A stretch of 64,000 nucleotides of DNA from Streptococcus henryi DSM 19005 (GCF_000376985.1 NZ_AQYA01000032.1:1-64000), one strand, 5' to 3'; positions 17,914 to 28,894 are shown, counted from the first letter of the stretch. Notes: generated by a model from the sequence alone, not told the origin. A program made the numbers and translations.

Positions 17914-19128
17914 TTAATTGTTTGTTGATAGATCCTGAGTCGTTTTAGCTAATTCTATTGTTGCTGTTTTCTTATCTGTACCTCTATAGAAGGTTACTTT
18001 GATAGAATCCCCTACTGCATGACCGTAAAGAACACTTTGAAGGTCTGATGTAGATGTTACCTCTTTACCATCAATTTCTGTGATGACATCATATTTTTCA
18101 AGTTTACCATCAGCTGGCATGCTTTCTTGGACGCTTGCTACTACAACACCGCTTGTGATACTTGTTGGAATATTAAGTTGTGCAATAGCATTGGTTGATA
18201 AGTCACTTAGGGCTACCATTGAAATACCAAGTGCAGGTCGAATGACTTTACCATTAGTTTCAAGTTGATTGATAATAGTGACAACGTCATTTGCTGGAAT
18301 AGCAAAGCCCATACCTTCGACAGATTCACCTGATTGGCTTGATGTAGATGAAATCTTACTTGAGTTGATTCCAATAACCTGACCTTCAATATTGATTAGG
18401 GCACCACCGGAGTTACCAGGATTGATTGCAGCATCTGTTTGAATAGCGTTTGTTGAGATGGTTTCTCCGCTCTCATTGGTAAGGGTCACAGTACGGCTTA
18501 GACTTGAGACAATCCCTTGAGTTACAGAATTGGCATATTCTGTTCCAAGAGGACTACCAATTGCAATTGCGGTTTCACCAACTGTAAGCTTATCAGAGTC
18601 TGCAAATTCTGCTACAGTAGAAATGTTTTCTGAAGAAATTTTAACAACTGCAATGTCTGAATAAGTATCTGCTCCTACGAGTTCTCCTACCACCTTACTG
18701 CCATCAGACATCATAATTTCAATTTGTTCAGCTCCATCTACAACGTGGGTATTAGTTACAAGATAGGCTGATTTTCCATCTACTTTATAAATGACACCTG
18801 ATCCTTCACTATAAACAGATAATTCATTAGATGATTCTTGTCCGTCTTCTCCTCCGCCAAACATTTGCATATAGAAATCTGTGCTATTATTTGATTGAGT
18901 ACGGTAATTAATGACAGATACAACTGCATCCTGTACTTTACTAACAGCTTCTGTAGTGTCAGTTGTATTCTTATATGAAACATTACTAGTGACTGCTCCA
19001 GATGAATTAGTACTGTTTCCAGTTTGCACATTAACCATGTTTAAGGCTACCAGTGCTCCAATAAGTCCAGCTAGAAATCCACCAACTAGAACGAGCAAAG
19101 GTTTGAACCATTTCTTCAATATTTTCAT
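17914..19128 (-). CDS. htrA: Surface serine protease HtrA/DegP
   Basis: A 404-aa membrane-anchored chaperone-protease for misfolded exported proteins. It has an N-terminal membrane segment (about 10-30), a Ser/Thr/Asn-rich linker, and a trypsin-like domain with the catalytic His in TNTHVV, Asp in YSDIAVV and Ser in NPGNSGGAL, then a single PDZ domain (about 300-390). Streptococci have one HtrA, encoded next to the origin. The promoter region overlaps a DnaA-box cluster shared with rlmH. Confidence 0.96.
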   Translation of the reverse strand: MKILKKWFKPLLVLVGGFLAGLIGALVALNMVNVQTGNSTNSSGAVTSNVSYKNTTDTTEAVSKVQDAVVSVINYRTQSNNSTDFYMQMFGGGEDGQESSNELSVYSEGSGVIYKVDGKSAYLVTNTHVVDGAEQIEIMMSDGSKVVGELVGADTYSDIAVVKISSENISTVAEFADSDKLTVGETAIAIGSPLGTEYANSVTQGIVSSLSRTVTLTNESGETISTNAIQTDAAINPGNSGGALINIEGQVIGINSSKISSTSSQSGESVEGMGFAIPANDVVTIINQLETNGKVIRPALGISMVALSDLSTNAIAQLNIPTSITSGVVVASVQESMPADGKLEKYDVITEIDGKEVTSTSDLQSVLYGHAVGDSIKVTFYRGTDKKTATIELAKTTQDLSTNN

Positions 19129-19333
19129 ATTTGACCTCCAAATCTATCTATTAGCTTATCTAAAGTGACTTAATTATACCTTAAAAAAATAAAAAAAGAA
19201 ATCCACAGCTTGTGGAAAACTTTTGTATTATTTGAAAATAAGTCAATAAAAATAAGGATTTTAAAGCTTTTTATCTTTATAAACATGTGGATAAGTTGTG
19301 TAATATTTGTGGATATTATGGTAGAATAACATT
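19129..19333. promoter_or_regulatory. htrA-rlmH divergent region with DnaA-like boxes
   Basis: One perfect DnaA box (TGTGGATAA, 19286-19294), a one-mismatch TGTGGATAT at 19308-19316, and ATCCACA / TGTGGAAAA facing each other at 19201-19219. It is a third cluster besides the two flanking dnaA. It may titrate DnaA or couple htrA/rlmH expression to initiation. Confidence 0.65.
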
Positions 19334-19813
19334 ATGAAAGTCAAAATAATTACTGTTGGAAAACTAAAAGAAAAATACTTGAAAGATGGTATTGCAGAAT
19401 ATGTTAAACGAATGGGACGTTTTACCAAGGTTGAACAAATTGAACTCACTGATGAAAAAACACCAGATAATGCAAGTCAAGCTGAAAATCAACGGATAAT
19501 GTCCAAAGAGGCTGAACGAATTTTAGCTAAGGTTGGAGACAGAGAATTTGTTATTGCCTTAGCAATAGAAGGGGAACAGTTTCCATCTGAAAAATTCAGT
19601 AAAATTCTGTCTGATGCTACTCTTAAAGGCTACTCAGATATTACCTTTATCATTGGTGGCAGTCTTGGTCTGGCACCGGAAGTAAAAAAAAGGGCTAACC
19701 TACTGATGAGTTTTGGTCTACTTACTTTGCCTCATCAGCTAATGAGACTAGTTTTGGCTGAGCAAATTTACCGAGCATTTATGATACAGCAAGGGAGCCC
19801 CTATCATAAATAG
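19334..19813 (+). CDS. rlmH: 23S rRNA (pseudouridine1915-N3)-methyltransferase RlmH
   Basis: A 159-aa SPOUT-fold methyltransferase acting on 70S ribosomes at helix 69 of 23S rRNA. The N-terminus [20 protein letters not shown] and the SAM-binding knot FIIGGSLGL near residues 103-111 and LPHQLMRL are family features. It diverges from htrA, and its start is supported by the DnaA-box-rich upstream region and family length. Confidence 0.96.
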   Translation: MKVKIITVGKLKEKYLKDGIAEYVKRMGRFTKVEQIELTDEKTPDNASQAENQRIMSKEAERILAKVGDREFVIALAIEGEQFPSEKFSKILSDATLKGYSDITFIIGGSLGLAPEVKKRANLLMSFGLLTLPHQLMRLVLAEQIYRAFMIQQGSPYHK

Positions 19814-19842
19814 TCAATCATTTAGTATCAATAATCAAGAAA

Positions 19843-19882
19843 AAAGGTAGCAGGGGATAGACCCCCGCTACCTTTATTTTTT
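19843..19882. terminator. Bidirectional terminator between rlmH and tRNA-Arg
   Basis: AAAGGTAGCAGGGG pairs with CCCCGCTACCTTT, with A-runs on the left and T-runs on the right, so it works for rlmH on the plus strand and for the tRNA on the minus strand. Confidence 0.88.
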
Positions 19883-19955
19883 GATCCCAGCAGGATTCGA
19901 ACCTGCGACCGTTCGCTTAGAAGGCGAATGCTCTATCCAGCTGAGCTATGAGACC
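19882..19955 (-). tRNA. tRNA-Arg (anticodon UCU)
   Basis: A 74-nt cloverleaf read on the minus strand: acceptor GGTCTCA/TGGGATC (two G-U pairs), D-arm AGCTCAGCTGGATAGAGC, anticodon loop CTTCTAA (TCT, reads AGA), T-arm with GGTTCGAATCC, discriminator A, CCA not encoded. A promoter TTGACA (19992-19997) with TAAAAT (19968-19973), 18-bp spacer, lies just upstream. Confidence 0.95.
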
Positions 19956-19973
19956 ATCAGCTTATTTATTTTA

Positions 19974-20301
19974 TCAAAATAATAGCTAATATGTCAATAT
20001 AAAATGAGATTGACTTGAAATATAGGTTACCTATAGTTTATAAGGCTTCTTCGTTTTGATGTTACTACAAACTGTACTATAGATGTTAGGAGTTTTTATC
20101 CAGGCTCTTTTAATGTAGTCCTTTTGTCAAATGTTTCTTCACTGCAGTTGAAAACTGATGGTGTTTGAATTTAAGTATTAATAAATTATTTCCACTAGAT
20201 TCTTTAATCAAAGTGTCTAGAACTCTTGCAGTAAAAAATTGTAAGAGGTTTCTAAATATGATAAACTGAGGCTATCTTAAAAATGATAAGGAGATGTCAG
20301 A
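19974..20301. other. Intergenic region tRNA-Arg to flotillin gene
   Basis: It contains the tRNA-Arg promoter at its left end (minus strand) and the flotillin-gene promoter and ribosome-binding site (AAGGAG, 20288-20293) at its right end. I see no open frame or repeat in between. Confidence 0.6.
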
Positions 20302-21747
20302 ATGATTAATTTTGGAATAATTATTGGAATAGTGCTGGTTATTTTGGCACTTGGTATTTTCTTTGCTGGTTTTGTTTCTGCTTCACCAGGTGAAATTAAG
20401 GTTATTTCAGGTCCTCGGGGTCAGCGTGTTCTTCATGGTAAAACAGGTTGGAAAATTCCAATTCTTGAACGTGTGGACTCTATGACTGCGGGAATGATTT
20501 CTGTAGATGCCCGTACTGCTGACTATGTACCAACCAATGACTATATTAATGTTAAAGTTGATGCTGCTGTCAAAGTTAAAATTGGTACAGAGCGTCCAGA
20601 ATTATTCCAAGCAGCAACTCGAAACTTTCTATATAAATCATCAGAAGAGATTGCTGACGAGGTGAGAGATACCTTAGAAGGTCACTTACGTGCTATTATC
20701 GGACAAATGAAGCTAGCTCAAATTGTTACTGACCGTGTCTCCTTTTCTGAAAAAGTACAGGATAATGCGACAAAGGACCTTGAAGAAATGGGGCTGGAAA
20801 TTGTAGCTTTTAATATTCAAGGATTAATTGATGACAAGGGTGTTATTGAGAATCTTGGTATTGACAATACAGAGCAGATCCGTAAAGAAGCTGCTAAGGC
20901 TAGGGCAAAAGCTCAACAAGAAATTGCCCAACAACAAGCTGAATCAGATAAACTAGCTAATGATGCACGTGTGGCAGCAGACTTGGAAATTGCTCAGAAA
21001 CAAACTGAGTTGGCTAAACGTCAGGCTGCTTTGAAAGCGGAAGCTGATACAGAAACAGCCAAAGCGGACGCCGCTTACTCTATTCAACAACAAATTCAAC
21101 GTAAGGATATTGAACGCGAAACCGCTGAAGCCAATATTGTTAAGCAAGAACAAGAAGCCTTGGTTAAAGAACAAGAAGTTAAGGTTCGTCGTCAAGCCCT
21201 TGAAGCTGAAATCAAGGCACAGGCTGATGCTGAACGCTATGCTCAAGAGCAACAAGCTCAGGCTAATCTCTTTAAACGTCAAAAAGAAGTTGAGGCTGAG
21301 GCCTATGAGCGTACTCAACAGGCTCAAGCTGATAAAGAAGCCATGCTTGCTGAAGCAGAAGGTATTCGAGCTAAAGGGGAGGCAGAAGCTGCTGCTATTG
21401 CTGCTAAGCTAAGAGCCGAAGCAGAAGGTCTTGAAAAGAAAGCCGAAGCCATGGCTAAGATGAACCAGGCTGCTGTCCTTGAAATGTATTTCAATGCTTT
21501 ACCGGATGTGGCGCGTGCTGTTGCTGAACCGTTGACTAAGATTGACTCTATAACCATGTATGGTGAGGGGAATTCTGCAAAGATGGTGGAAGATATTACC
21601 AAATCAATGACTCAGGTTCAAGCTGGCCTTAATGATTCTGTGGGTATTGATGTCAAACAGTTGCTCAATACACTAGTTGGTGTAAAGGCAAGTAGTCCAG
21701 TTATCGAAAATGCCGTTGAAAATGGTGTTAAGGATGCCTTGAAGTAG
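20302..21747 (+). CDS. floT: Flotillin-like membrane scaffold protein (FloT/YuaG)
   Basis: The 481-aa product has one N-terminal membrane segment (about 4-26), an SPFH/band-7 domain (about 30-200), a long Ala/Glu/Gln/Lys-rich coiled coil (about 200-390), and a C-terminal region starting near MYFNALPDVARAVAEPL. Flotillins organise membrane microdomains and membrane fluidity. It stands alone with its own terminator. No nfeD-type partner is next to it. Confidence 0.93.
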   Translation: MINFGIIIGIVLVILALGIFFAGFVSASPGEIKVISGPRGQRVLHGKTGWKIPILERVDSMTAGMISVDARTADYVPTNDYINVKVDAAVKVKIGTERPELFQAATRNFLYKSSEEIADEVRDTLEGHLRAIIGQMKLAQIVTDRVSFSEKVQDNATKDLEEMGLEIVAFNIQGLIDDKGVIENLGIDNTEQIRKEAAKARAKAQQEIAQQQAESDKLANDARVAADLEIAQKQTELAKRQAALKAEADTETAKADAAYSIQQQIQRKDIERETAEANIVKQEQEALVKEQEVKVRRQALEAEIKAQADAERYAQEQQAQANLFKRQKEVEAEAYERTQQAQADKEAMLAEAEGIRAKGEAEAAAIAAKLRAEAEGLEKKAEAMAKMNQAAVLEMYFNALPDVARAVAEPLTKIDSITMYGEGNSAKMVEDITKSMTQVQAGLNDSVGIDVKQLLNTLVGVKASSPVIENAVENGVKDALK

Positions 21748-21826
21748 GAAAATAGAGTCGAATGAAGAGTTCTTATATAAGGAACAGAGGTTGGAAATAA
21801 AAACTGACTCAGTCAGTTCACAAAAA

Positions 21827-21880
21827 AGTCTGGGGATATACTCTTGGATCTTGGTCTTGAAGAAACTTCTTTCTCTCAAC
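21827..21880 (-). repeat. Dispersed repeat, copy 1 (inverted relative to 52.7 kb copy)
   Basis: The 54-bp core matches 52714-52767 on the opposite strand at 51 of 54 positions. Weaker similarity extends outward (ACTTTCG.CTTGC on one side). Internal palindromes occur, such as GAAGAAACTTCTTTC, and AACTGAC/GTCAGTT lies alongside. It sits in the gap between floT and its terminator. Confidence 0.85.
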
Positions 21881-21939
21881 TGAAGTAGTGCAAGCCGAAA
21901 GTGACGATGTATCAAAACTCTTCAAATGACTTATAGTAG

Positions 21940-21979
21940 AAATGACCTCTCTAGTTAGTATAATAGGGAGGTCATTTTT
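21940..21979 (+). terminator. Terminator downstream of floT and the repeat
   Basis: AATGACCTC (21941-21949) pairs with GAGGTCATT (21968-21976), followed by TTT. Confidence 0.75.
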
Positions 21980-21984
21980 GGTAT

Positions 21985-22014
21985 AAAAAAGAGGCTCTCC
22001 AGTTGAAGAGTCCT
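21985..22014 (-). terminator. Terminator after veg
   Basis: On the minus strand AGGaCTCTTC pairs with GGAGAGCCT (one bulge), followed by a run of six T. Confidence 0.7.
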
Positions 22015-22031
22015 TCGTAATTTAGTAGACC

Positions 22032-22304
22032 TTAGTCCAAATAACGGATTAGGGTCTTTTCTGTTAAGATATCTGAGTAAGTGTAAGATTCGACATAAGA
22101 ATTGTTGATGGCACCTGGAACATCAGAGTTGTCATTGTATTCAACGATAAACAAAGATGGATAAACTTCTGTCAAACGACCGATTTTATTTTTTTCGCGT
22201 TTGCGACCATTTTCTAATGTCAATTCTACTAGTTGACCTTCATGAGCCTTAATATCTTCTTTAATTTTTTTCATCTTAGCAACATCTGTAAATGCGTCAC
22301 TCAT
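22032..22304 (-). CDS. veg: Veg family protein
   Basis: The 90-aa protein matches the Veg family (DUF1021): charged N-terminus, then IKAHEGQLVELTLENGRKRE and a conserved YPSLFIVEY segment, likely a small Sm-like barrel. B. subtilis Veg stimulates biofilm matrix genes by antagonising SinR; SinR is not evident here, so the streptococcal role is unknown. It follows dnaB by about 30 bp and ends at its own terminator. Confidence 0.9.
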   Translation of the reverse strand: MSDAFTDVAKMKKIKEDIKAHEGQLVELTLENGRKREKNKIGRLTEVYPSLFIVEYNDNSDVPGAINNSYVESYTYSDILTEKTLIRYLD

Positions 22305-22334
22305 GTTTATTTCTCCTTGTTTTAAATTATTATT

Positions 22335-23696
22335 TTAATGTTCTTCGAATTGGGCAATACTAGAAAACTTATTATATTCTTTTTGGAACATTAATTTAAC
22401 GGTTCCACGCGCACCAGCACGGTTTTTTTCAAGAATAACTTCAATTGTATTATCTTCGATTTGTTCTTCGCTATCATCACCTTCTCTACGGTAATAATCA
22501 TCACGATAAAGAAAGGCAACAATATCGGCATCTTGTTCAATAGATCCAGATTCACGGATATCTGAGAGGACAGGTCTCTTATCCTGACGTTGTTCCACAC
22601 CACGAGAGAGCTGACTAAGAGCAATTACAGGAACTTTGAGCTCTTTAGCCAAGATTTTTAATTGGCGTGAAATGTCAGAGACTTCTTGTTGACGGTTTTC
22701 AGGTCGAGTACCTGTAATCAATTGGAGGTAGTCAATGACAATCAATCCTAGACCACCTTCAACCTCTTGTGCAAGCTTACGGGAACGGGCGCGGATTTCA
22801 GTGATTTTAATACCGGGGGTATCATCGATATAAATAGGAGCTTCTGCAAGTGCTCCTTGTGCGATAGTAACATTATTCCAGTCCTGCTCAGTCAACTGTC
22901 CTGTCCTAAGGGCATGTGAATCTACCATTCCTTCTGCTGCCAACATACGGTCAACTAGGCTTTCGGCCCCCATTTCCAGTGAGAAAATGGCTACAGGACG
23001 ATTTTGCTTAGTTCCAACATTTTGTGCAATGTTCAAAACAAATGCTGTCTTACCCACCGCAGGTCGGGCAGCTAGAATAATGAGTTGATCAGGGTGTAAA
23101 CCAGTTGTAATCTTATCTAAATCACGGAAACCAGTAGGGAGACCTGTAACGTCACCTTTTTGTTGGGAACGGATTTCTAGATTTTCATAGTTGACCTTTA
23201 GAACATCTGAAATTTTACGGAATCCAGTCCGATTACTGCTTTCATTGATTTGAATTAGTGCTTGTTCAGCTCCTGCCAAAATGACTTCAGAATCAGTTTC
23301 TCCATCATAGGCTTGGTTTACACTATCTGTCAACCTTGCAATAATATTGCGCAGCATGGCCTTTTCAGAGACTATTTTAGCATAGTACTCAGCATTGGCA
23401 CTGGTTGGAACAGCATTGACAAGCTCTGCTATGTAAGATAAGCCACCAATATTTTGTAAATCACCTTGGTCAGCAAGAATTGATCGAACTGTTGTCGCGT
23501 CAATTGCTTCGTTTCGATCACTTAAGCTGATCATAGCCCTAAAAATGATTTTATGGGAATGCTTGTAAAAATCATCAGGTTCAATAAATTCACGGACAGT
23601 GATTAATTTATCAGGTGAAATGAATAATGAGCCTAATACAGATTGCTCAGCTAGTACATCTTGAGGCAAAACTCTTAACTCAGATACGTCAGCCAC
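22335..23696 (-). CDS. dnaB: Replicative DNA helicase DnaB (DnaC of Gram-positives)
   Basis: The 453-aa hexameric helicase drives the replication fork. It has an N-terminal dimerisation domain (about 10-115), a linker, and a RecA-like C-terminal domain with Walker A AARPAVGKTAF (about 207-217), Walker B LGLIVIDYLQL and the DnaB-specific PVIALSQLSRGVEQR. It lies 30 bp after rplI, the common rplI-dnaB order. Confidence 0.97.
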   Translation of the reverse strand: MADVSELRVLPQDVLAEQSVLGSLFISPDKLITVREFIEPDDFYKHSHKIIFRAMISLSDRNEAIDATTVRSILADQGDLQNIGGLSYIAELVNAVPTSANAEYYAKIVSEKAMLRNIIARLTDSVNQAYDGETDSEVILAGAEQALIQINESSNRTGFRKISDVLKVNYENLEIRSQQKGDVTGLPTGFRDLDKITTGLHPDQLIILAARPAVGKTAFVLNIAQNVGTKQNRPVAIFSLEMGAESLVDRMLAAEGMVDSHALRTGQLTEQDWNNVTIAQGALAEAPIYIDDTPGIKITEIRARSRKLAQEVEGGLGLIVIDYLQLITGTRPENRQQEVSDISRQLKILAKELKVPVIALSQLSRGVEQRQDKRPVLSDIRESGSIEQDADIVAFLYRDDYYRREGDDSEEQIEDNTIEVILEKNRAGARGTVKLMFQKEYNKFSSIAQFEEH

Positions 23697-23726
23697 TTGA
23701 ACACCCCCTGTCTAATCATTTTTTAC

Positions 23727-24179
23727 TTAGGCTTCTTTAATATTGAGTTTGATTTCAGCTTTAACTTCTTTATGAAGTTTGACAGGGACTTCAATCAAGC
23801 CAATAGCACGAATTGGGTGTGCCATCTCAATGTGACGTTTATCTAGCTTGATTCCATACTGTTTATTTAGTTCTTCAGCAATTTTCTTAGCAGTAATAGA
23901 TCCGAAAGTTCGATCATCTGGCCCAACTTTCTCTGTAAACTGTACACGTGTTTCTTCTTTATCTAGTACTTCTTTAATTGCTTTTGCATCAGCAAGCAAT
24001 TCTGCTTGTGCTTTTTCTTCAGATTTTTGTTTTCCTTTCAACTCACCAATAGCTTGATTGGTAGCTTCTTTAGCAAGATTTTTTTTGATAAGGAAGTTTT
24101 GGGCATACCCTGTAGGAACTTCTTTAATTTCCCCTTTTTTTCCTTTTCCTTTAACATCTGCTAAAAAAATAACTTTCAT
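23727..24179 (-). CDS. rplI: 50S ribosomal protein L9
   Basis: The 150-aa product starts [31 protein letters not shown], the L9 N-terminal domain that binds 23S rRNA, then a long helix and a C-terminal domain. It overlaps the gdpP stop by 4 bp (ATGA), so translation is coupled. Confidence 0.97.
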   Translation of the reverse strand: MKVIFLADVKGKGKKGEIKEVPTGYAQNFLIKKNLAKEATNQAIGELKGKQKSEEKAQAELLADAKAIKEVLDKEETRVQFTEKVGPDDRTFGSITAKKIAEELNKQYGIKLDKRHIEMAHPIRAIGLIEVPVKLHKEVKAEIKLNIKEA

Positions 24180-26152
24180 GATTCATCCTCCGTTTTTTCT
24201 GAGAGTTCAGTTCTTATTTGTTTTACTAATATATCTTGTGCTTCTGACACAGTTTTGTCAGTAAGTTGACAGGCAGCAAAGTTAAAGTGACCACCGCCAC
24301 CTAGGGTTTCCATGATACGCTGAACATTCATTTTACTGCGACTGCGTGCAGAAATGGCCACAGTATGAGATGGTGTGCGACTAATAACAAAGGCTGCTTC
24401 GATACCAGCCATTGTCAACATGGTGTCAGCTGCTTTACTTGAAACAACATTACTATATACAGCATTTTCAGCACCTGAAGCAACGATGATCTTGTCGGAA
24501 ATCTTTTGCCCCCTCAAGATAAGCTCATTAATTAATCGATATTCATCAAAGTCTGTTGCTGAGATATTTTGAATCTCTAAGCTATCACTTCCTAGAGAGC
24601 GCAAATAGCTTGCAACGTCAAATGTACGACTAGTAACGCTAGCTGTAAAGTTTTTAGTGTCCAACATAATACCGGCCATTAAGATACTAGCTTGTGTTCG
24701 GCTTAGTCTAGTTTTAGCAGATTGAAATTGGATCAATTCTGTGACTAGCTCACTAGCACTGCTAGCTCCACTTTCGATAAAGGTCAGTACAGCATTTTCA
24801 GGAAAATCTTCATCACGTCTATGATGGTCGACAACAATGACATCTGTAAACATACTGTAAAGATCACGAGATAAAGTTAAACCAATTTTTGAGTGGTCAA
24901 CCATAATCAATAAAGAGTGTGGAGTCACTAGTTCTTTGGCTCTTGTATCCGTAATCAAACGAGTGTTTTTATCAGCTTTGATCCGCTCGATAGCTCTTGT
25001 GACATCGGGACTCATTTCATCAGGATTATAGATAGCATAGGCGTTATCAATTAAATTGCTAGCAAAAAATTGCATACCGATGGTTGCTCCAAGCGCATCC
25101 ATATCCAAATTACGATGTCCAATAACAAAAACATTATCAACCGTTTTGATGCGGTCAGAAATAGCTGTCATCATTGCTCGAGTACGAGTTCTAGAACGTT
25201 TAATGGTTGAAGCAGATCCTCCACCGAAGTACATGGTCTTCTTATGTTCTTCATTTTCTCGAATAACAGCTTGATCTCCCCCTCTAACAAGGGCAATATT
25301 CAAGTTTTCTAAGGCAACTTGACCAATTTGTTTATGGTTGTCTTCTCCAAAGGAAATTCCCATACTCATTGTCAAAGGAAGCTCACGTTCTTTTGACTTG
25401 TTACGGAATACTTCTAAAATATCAAACTTAGCCTCAATTAAGTCGCTGAGCACAGCATAATCTGTGAAGAAATAGTAGCGATCCATGTTGACACGACGAT
25501 AAAAGATATTCTTAGATTGAGCAAAATCTGACATAAAGCTAGCCACAAAACTATTGATTTGTGAAACTTCTGCATCAGACAAATCATCCGTGACCTCATC
25601 GTAGTTGTCAATGGAGATAATACCGATTACAGGTCTTAGAAAAGTGATATCTTCTCTTTCACGATTTCCCATAAAGCCATCAAAGAAATAAAAAATTCCT
25701 GATGATAAATCAAGGTAGGAAGAGTATTTATTGCCACCTATTTCGAAGCTTTGACTGGCAGAACCATCACGTTTTGAGCGAATAATTTCCTGAACAAATT
25801 TCTCTTCGAAATCCCCATTTTCATTAGTGAAAATGAGTTCAGCGTATGGATTAAACCATTCAACATCATTACTCTCTTCATCAAATTGGATAACACCGAC
25901 AGGCATTTTTTCCAATAAATGCTTTAAACTAAGCTCAGTTTGATTATTTAAGAGCTCTATTTGTTCCAACTCAGAAATTTCATAGTTTTCTTTTTGGTAA
26001 TAAAGCAGTGCAACCAAAGCTGATAAGACTAAGAAAATGAGCATGATAAGTATAGTTTGAGACTCCAATAATCGGACAGCTATCGCTAATATCCCAAATA
26101 AAATTAAACCAATTAAAACCAAGTGTATGGTTTCAAAACGAAATCTTTTCAT
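24176..26152 (-). CDS. gdpP: Cyclic-di-AMP phosphodiesterase GdpP
   Basis: The 658-aa membrane enzyme hydrolyses c-di-AMP and so controls osmolyte uptake, wall stress and beta-lactam tolerance. It has two membrane segments (about 8-26 and 31-50), a PAS-like domain (about 75-150), a degenerate GGDEF domain (about 175-300), then DHH with [12 protein letters not shown] and VDHHRRDED, and a C-terminal DHHA1 domain ending [12 protein letters not shown]. It is first in the gdpP-rplI-dnaB-veg cluster. Confidence 0.96.
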   Translation of the reverse strand: MKRFRFETIHLVLIGLILFGILAIAVRLLESQTILIMLIFLVLSALVALLYYQKENYEISELEQIELLNNQTELSLKHLLEKMPVGVIQFDEESNDVEWFNPYAELIFTNENGDFEEKFVQEIIRSKRDGSASQSFEIGGNKYSSYLDLSSGIFYFFDGFMGNREREDITFLRPVIGIISIDNYDEVTDDLSDAEVSQINSFVASFMSDFAQSKNIFYRRVNMDRYYFFTDYAVLSDLIEAKFDILEVFRNKSKERELPLTMSMGISFGEDNHKQIGQVALENLNIALVRGGDQAVIRENEEHKKTMYFGGGSASTIKRSRTRTRAMMTAISDRIKTVDNVFVIGHRNLDMDALGATIGMQFFASNLIDNAYAIYNPDEMSPDVTRAIERIKADKNTRLITDTRAKELVTPHSLLIMVDHSKIGLTLSRDLYSMFTDVIVVDHHRRDEDFPENAVLTFIESGASSASELVTELIQFQSAKTRLSRTQASILMAGIMLDTKNFTASVTSRTFDVASYLRSLGSDSLEIQNISATDFDEYRLINELILRGQKISDKIIVASGAENAVYSNVVSSKAADTMLTMAGIEAAFVISRTPSHTVAISARSRSKMNVQRIMETLGGGGHFNFAACQLTDKTVSEAQDILVKQIRTELSEKTEDES

Positions 26153-26346
26153 TGATTAACCTCTTAGCTAACCATTATACCATAAAATACCTTTAAAACA
26201 TAGGATTTACCCACTTCCAAAGATAGATAGTTGACTTAGTTTTTGGACTTTACAGAGCTTAAATTTTACCTAAAAATGATTAAGTATGCCTTATTTGAAC
26301 AGTTATTTATTTAATAAAAGTGATTTGTCTTTACTCTATTGACAAT

Positions 26347-26393
26347 AAAAACAATTAAGGGACTGTGATTGAGCACAACCTCTTAATTGTTTA
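26347..26393 (-). terminator. Terminator after mnmG
   Basis: AAACAATTAAGaGG pairs with CCCTTAATTGTTT across a short loop, followed by TTATTG on the minus strand. The stretch 26160-26346 shows no gene. Confidence 0.75.
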
Positions 26394-26402
26394 AAAAGTG
26401 AT

Positions 26403-28304
26403 TTATAAAGCTTTCTTACTAGCTTTTTGTTTTCCTTCTAAGTAGACCATGAGAATGCTAATATCTGCAGGGTTAACACCAGAGATACGACTAGCTTGGC
26501 CGATAGTTTCAGGATTAATTTTCTTGAATTTTTGACGCGCTTCAGTAGCAATTGAGTCAATATCATCCCAGTCGATAGTTGAAGGAATACGTTTTTCTTC
26601 CATACGCTTCATTTTTGCGACTTGATCAAGTGCTTTATTGATATAACCTTCATACTTAATTTCAGTTTCAAGGAGTTCAATAACTTTAGCATCTAAATCT
26701 TCAGCTGCAGGACCTACAAAACTAGTTGCAACATCATAAGTAATTTCAGGACGACGCATGAACTCTTTGGCTGAAAGGGCATCTGTTAGTGGTTTAAAGC
26801 CTAGTGCTTCAATTCGGTCATTGGTTTCTTTAACAGGTTTGAGTTTGATTTTTTCAAGGCGTGTCAACTCACTGTCAAATTGATTTTTACGAATTTGGAA
26901 ATGAAGATAGCGTTCATCATCAACTAGACCAACTTTACGACCGATCTCAGTCAATCTCATATCTGCATTATCATGGCGAAGAATGAGACGGTATTCTGCG
27001 CGGGAAGTTAAGAGACGGTAAGGTTCAAGGGTTCCTTTAGTTACCAAGTCATCAATCATAACCCCGATATAGGCATCACTACGTTTTAAGATTAATTCAG
27101 GCTTACCTTGAACTTTAAGGGCAGCATTGATACCAGCAACAAGTCCTTGGCCAGCAGCTTCTTCATAACCAGAAGTACCATTGGTTTGTCCTGCTGTAAA
27201 GAGACCAGAAATTTTCTTAGTTTCAAGGGTTGCACGGAGCTGGTGAGGAAGAACAATATCATACTCAATAGCATAACCTGTTCTCATCATTTCAGCATTT
27301 TCAAGCCCTTTGATTGAATGAATGAGGTCTTTTTGAACGTCCTCAGGGAGACTTGTTGACAAACCTTGGACGTAAACTTCTTCAGTGTCACGGCCTTCAG
27401 GTTCAAGGAAGAGTTGGTGACGTTCTTTGTCAGCGAAGCGGACAATTTTATCTTCAATCGATGGACAATAACGAGGTCCTACCCCCTTAACAATACCAGA
27501 GAACATTGGTGCACGATGAAGATTTTTATTGATAATATCATGGCTAGATTGATTGGTGTAGGTCAACCAGCAAGGAATTTGGTCTTGAAGGTAATCTTTA
27601 TCTTTAGACATGAATGAGAAATGATTTGGTTTGTCATCACCGGGTTGAATCTCAGTTGCTTCATAGTTGATTGAGTTAGCTTTGATACGAGGAGGTGTCC
27701 CTGTCTTGAAACGACCAATTTCAAGCCCTAGTTCTTTCAAATTATCTGCAAGTCCGATAGAAGCTAAGCTATTATTTGGCCCTGAAGAATATTTGAGTTC
27801 ACCTAAGATGATTTCACCTCGAAGAGCAGTTCCGGTTGTTACGACAACTGACTTGGCAGCATATTTTTGGTCAGTAACCGTACGAATACCGATAACCTTA
27901 CCATCTTCAACTAAGATTTCTTCAACCAATGATTGGCGAAGTGTCAAGTTTTCTTGTTGCTCAACGGTGTGTTTCATGGTGCGTGCGTAAAGAGCCTTGT
28001 CTGCTTGAGCACGAAGGGCACGAACTGCAGGTCCTTTACCAGTATTGAGCATTTTCATTTGAATGTAGGTTTTGTCAATGTTTTTACCCATCTCCCCACC
28101 CAGAGCATCAATTTCGCGAACTACAATTCCCTTAGCAGATCCACCAATAGAAGGATTACAAGGCATGAAGGCCAACATCTCTAAGTTAATGGTTACCAAC
28201 AAAGTTTTACAGCCCATTCGGCTGGCAGCTAGACTGGCTTCTACACCGGCATGTCCGGCACCGATTACGATAACGTCATAGCTTTCTGAAAAGTTGTGTG
28301 TCAT
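26403..28304 (-). CDS. mnmG: tRNA uridine-34 carboxymethylaminomethyl enzyme MnmG (GidA)
   Basis: FAD-dependent subunit that, with MnmE, modifies the wobble uridine of several tRNAs. About 633 aa. The N-terminal Rossmann motif is [11 protein letters not shown], followed by the family signatures [11 protein letters not shown] and [13 protein letters not shown] prefer the ATG at 28304 ([11 protein letters not shown]): GGAG stands 9 bp before it, it matches family N-termini, and it avoids the 14-bp overlap created by the ATG at 28319. mnmA lies three genes away, another wobble-uridine enzyme. Confidence 0.95.
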   Translation of the reverse strand: MTHNFSESYDVIVIGAGHAGVEASLAASRMGCKTLLVTINLEMLAFMPCNPSIGGSAKGIVVREIDALGGEMGKNIDKTYIQMKMLNTGKGPAVRALRAQADKALYARTMKHTVEQQENLTLRQSLVEEILVEDGKVIGIRTVTDQKYAAKSVVVTTGTALRGEIILGELKYSSGPNNSLASIGLADNLKELGLEIGRFKTGTPPRIKANSINYEATEIQPGDDKPNHFSFMSKDKDYLQDQIPCWLTYTNQSSHDIINKNLHRAPMFSGIVKGVGPRYCPSIEDKIVRFADKERHQLFLEPEGRDTEEVYVQGLSTSLPEDVQKDLIHSIKGLENAEMMRTGYAIEYDIVLPHQLRATLETKKISGLFTAGQTNGTSGYEEAAGQGLVAGINAALKVQGKPELILKRSDAYIGVMIDDLVTKGTLEPYRLLTSRAEYRLILRHDNADMRLTEIGRKVGLVDDERYLHFQIRKNQFDSELTRLEKIKLKPVKETNDRIEALGFKPLTDALSAKEFMRRPEITYDVATSFVGPAAEDLDAKVIELLETEIKYEGYINKALDQVAKMKRMEEKRIPSTIDWDDIDSIATEARQKFKKINPETIGQASRISGVNPADISILMVYLEGKQKASKKAL

Positions 28305-28305
28305 T

Positions 28306-28764
28306 TTATTCTTCTCCATCTTTATTTACAAAATGTTTGATTTGGCCATCCCAATTTTTAAGCGCAGTTTTTAGAAAAGCAGGATTCAGATTAATTTGAT
28401 CTAAGTTGTCAATTGAAACCCATTCACATTGACGGGTTTGCCCACCTTCTATCATCTTTTCATTAGGTTCAGAAAGTAGATTGACTAGGTAGTGAAATTC
28501 AATTTGATGATAGCTTGTGTCCTCTAAATAAAATTGATTTTCAACTATAAAAGCTAAGGATCCAACTTCACTATCAGCTCCAACTTCTTCTTTAATTTCA
28601 CGCCTTATAGCATCTTTAGTTAATTCATTAACAAAAATAGCACCTCCTAACAAGTAGTATTCATCATTAGGAGACTTTGCTAAATATATTTTATCATCCT
28701 CAATCATTAATGCCGATACTCTAACACCAAAGCTATATTCATTTGTTTTAGTTCTAAAATCCAT
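28306..28764 (-). CDS. NUDIX hydrolase
   Basis: A 152-aa protein with the Nudix box spread over [24 protein letters not shown] (G...REx2EE). Nudix enzymes cleave nucleoside-diphosphate-linked compounds; the substrate is not predictable from sequence. The start at 28764 ([13 protein letters not shown]) follows GGAGGTCCC; the upstream in-frame ATG at 28830 lacks a good ribosome-binding site. It lies directly before mnmG and after HIT and mnmA, a neighbourhood also found in pneumococci. Confidence 0.85.
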   Translation of the reverse strand: MDFRTKTNEYSFGVRVSALMIEDDKIYLAKSPNDEYYLLGGAIFVNELTKDAIRREIKEEVGADSEVGSLAFIVENQFYLEDTSYHQIEFHYLVNLLSEPNEKMIEGGQTRQCEWVSIDNLDQINLNPAFLKTALKNWDGQIKHFVNKDGEE

Positions 28765-28894
28765 GGGACCTCCATAACTGCACAAAAAACAGCCAAAACC
28801 CTCGAAAATTGCACGCCAAAAAGCGCACAATTCTCATGAGCTTTGACCATCATGATTATTGTTAAAATTAGTTTAGCAAATTAAGGTTTAAAGG

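Noticed and set aside
21673..21915. 80-codon minus-strand frame after floT
   Set aside because: It overlaps the floT end and the dispersed repeat core; the apparent coding comes from the repeat.
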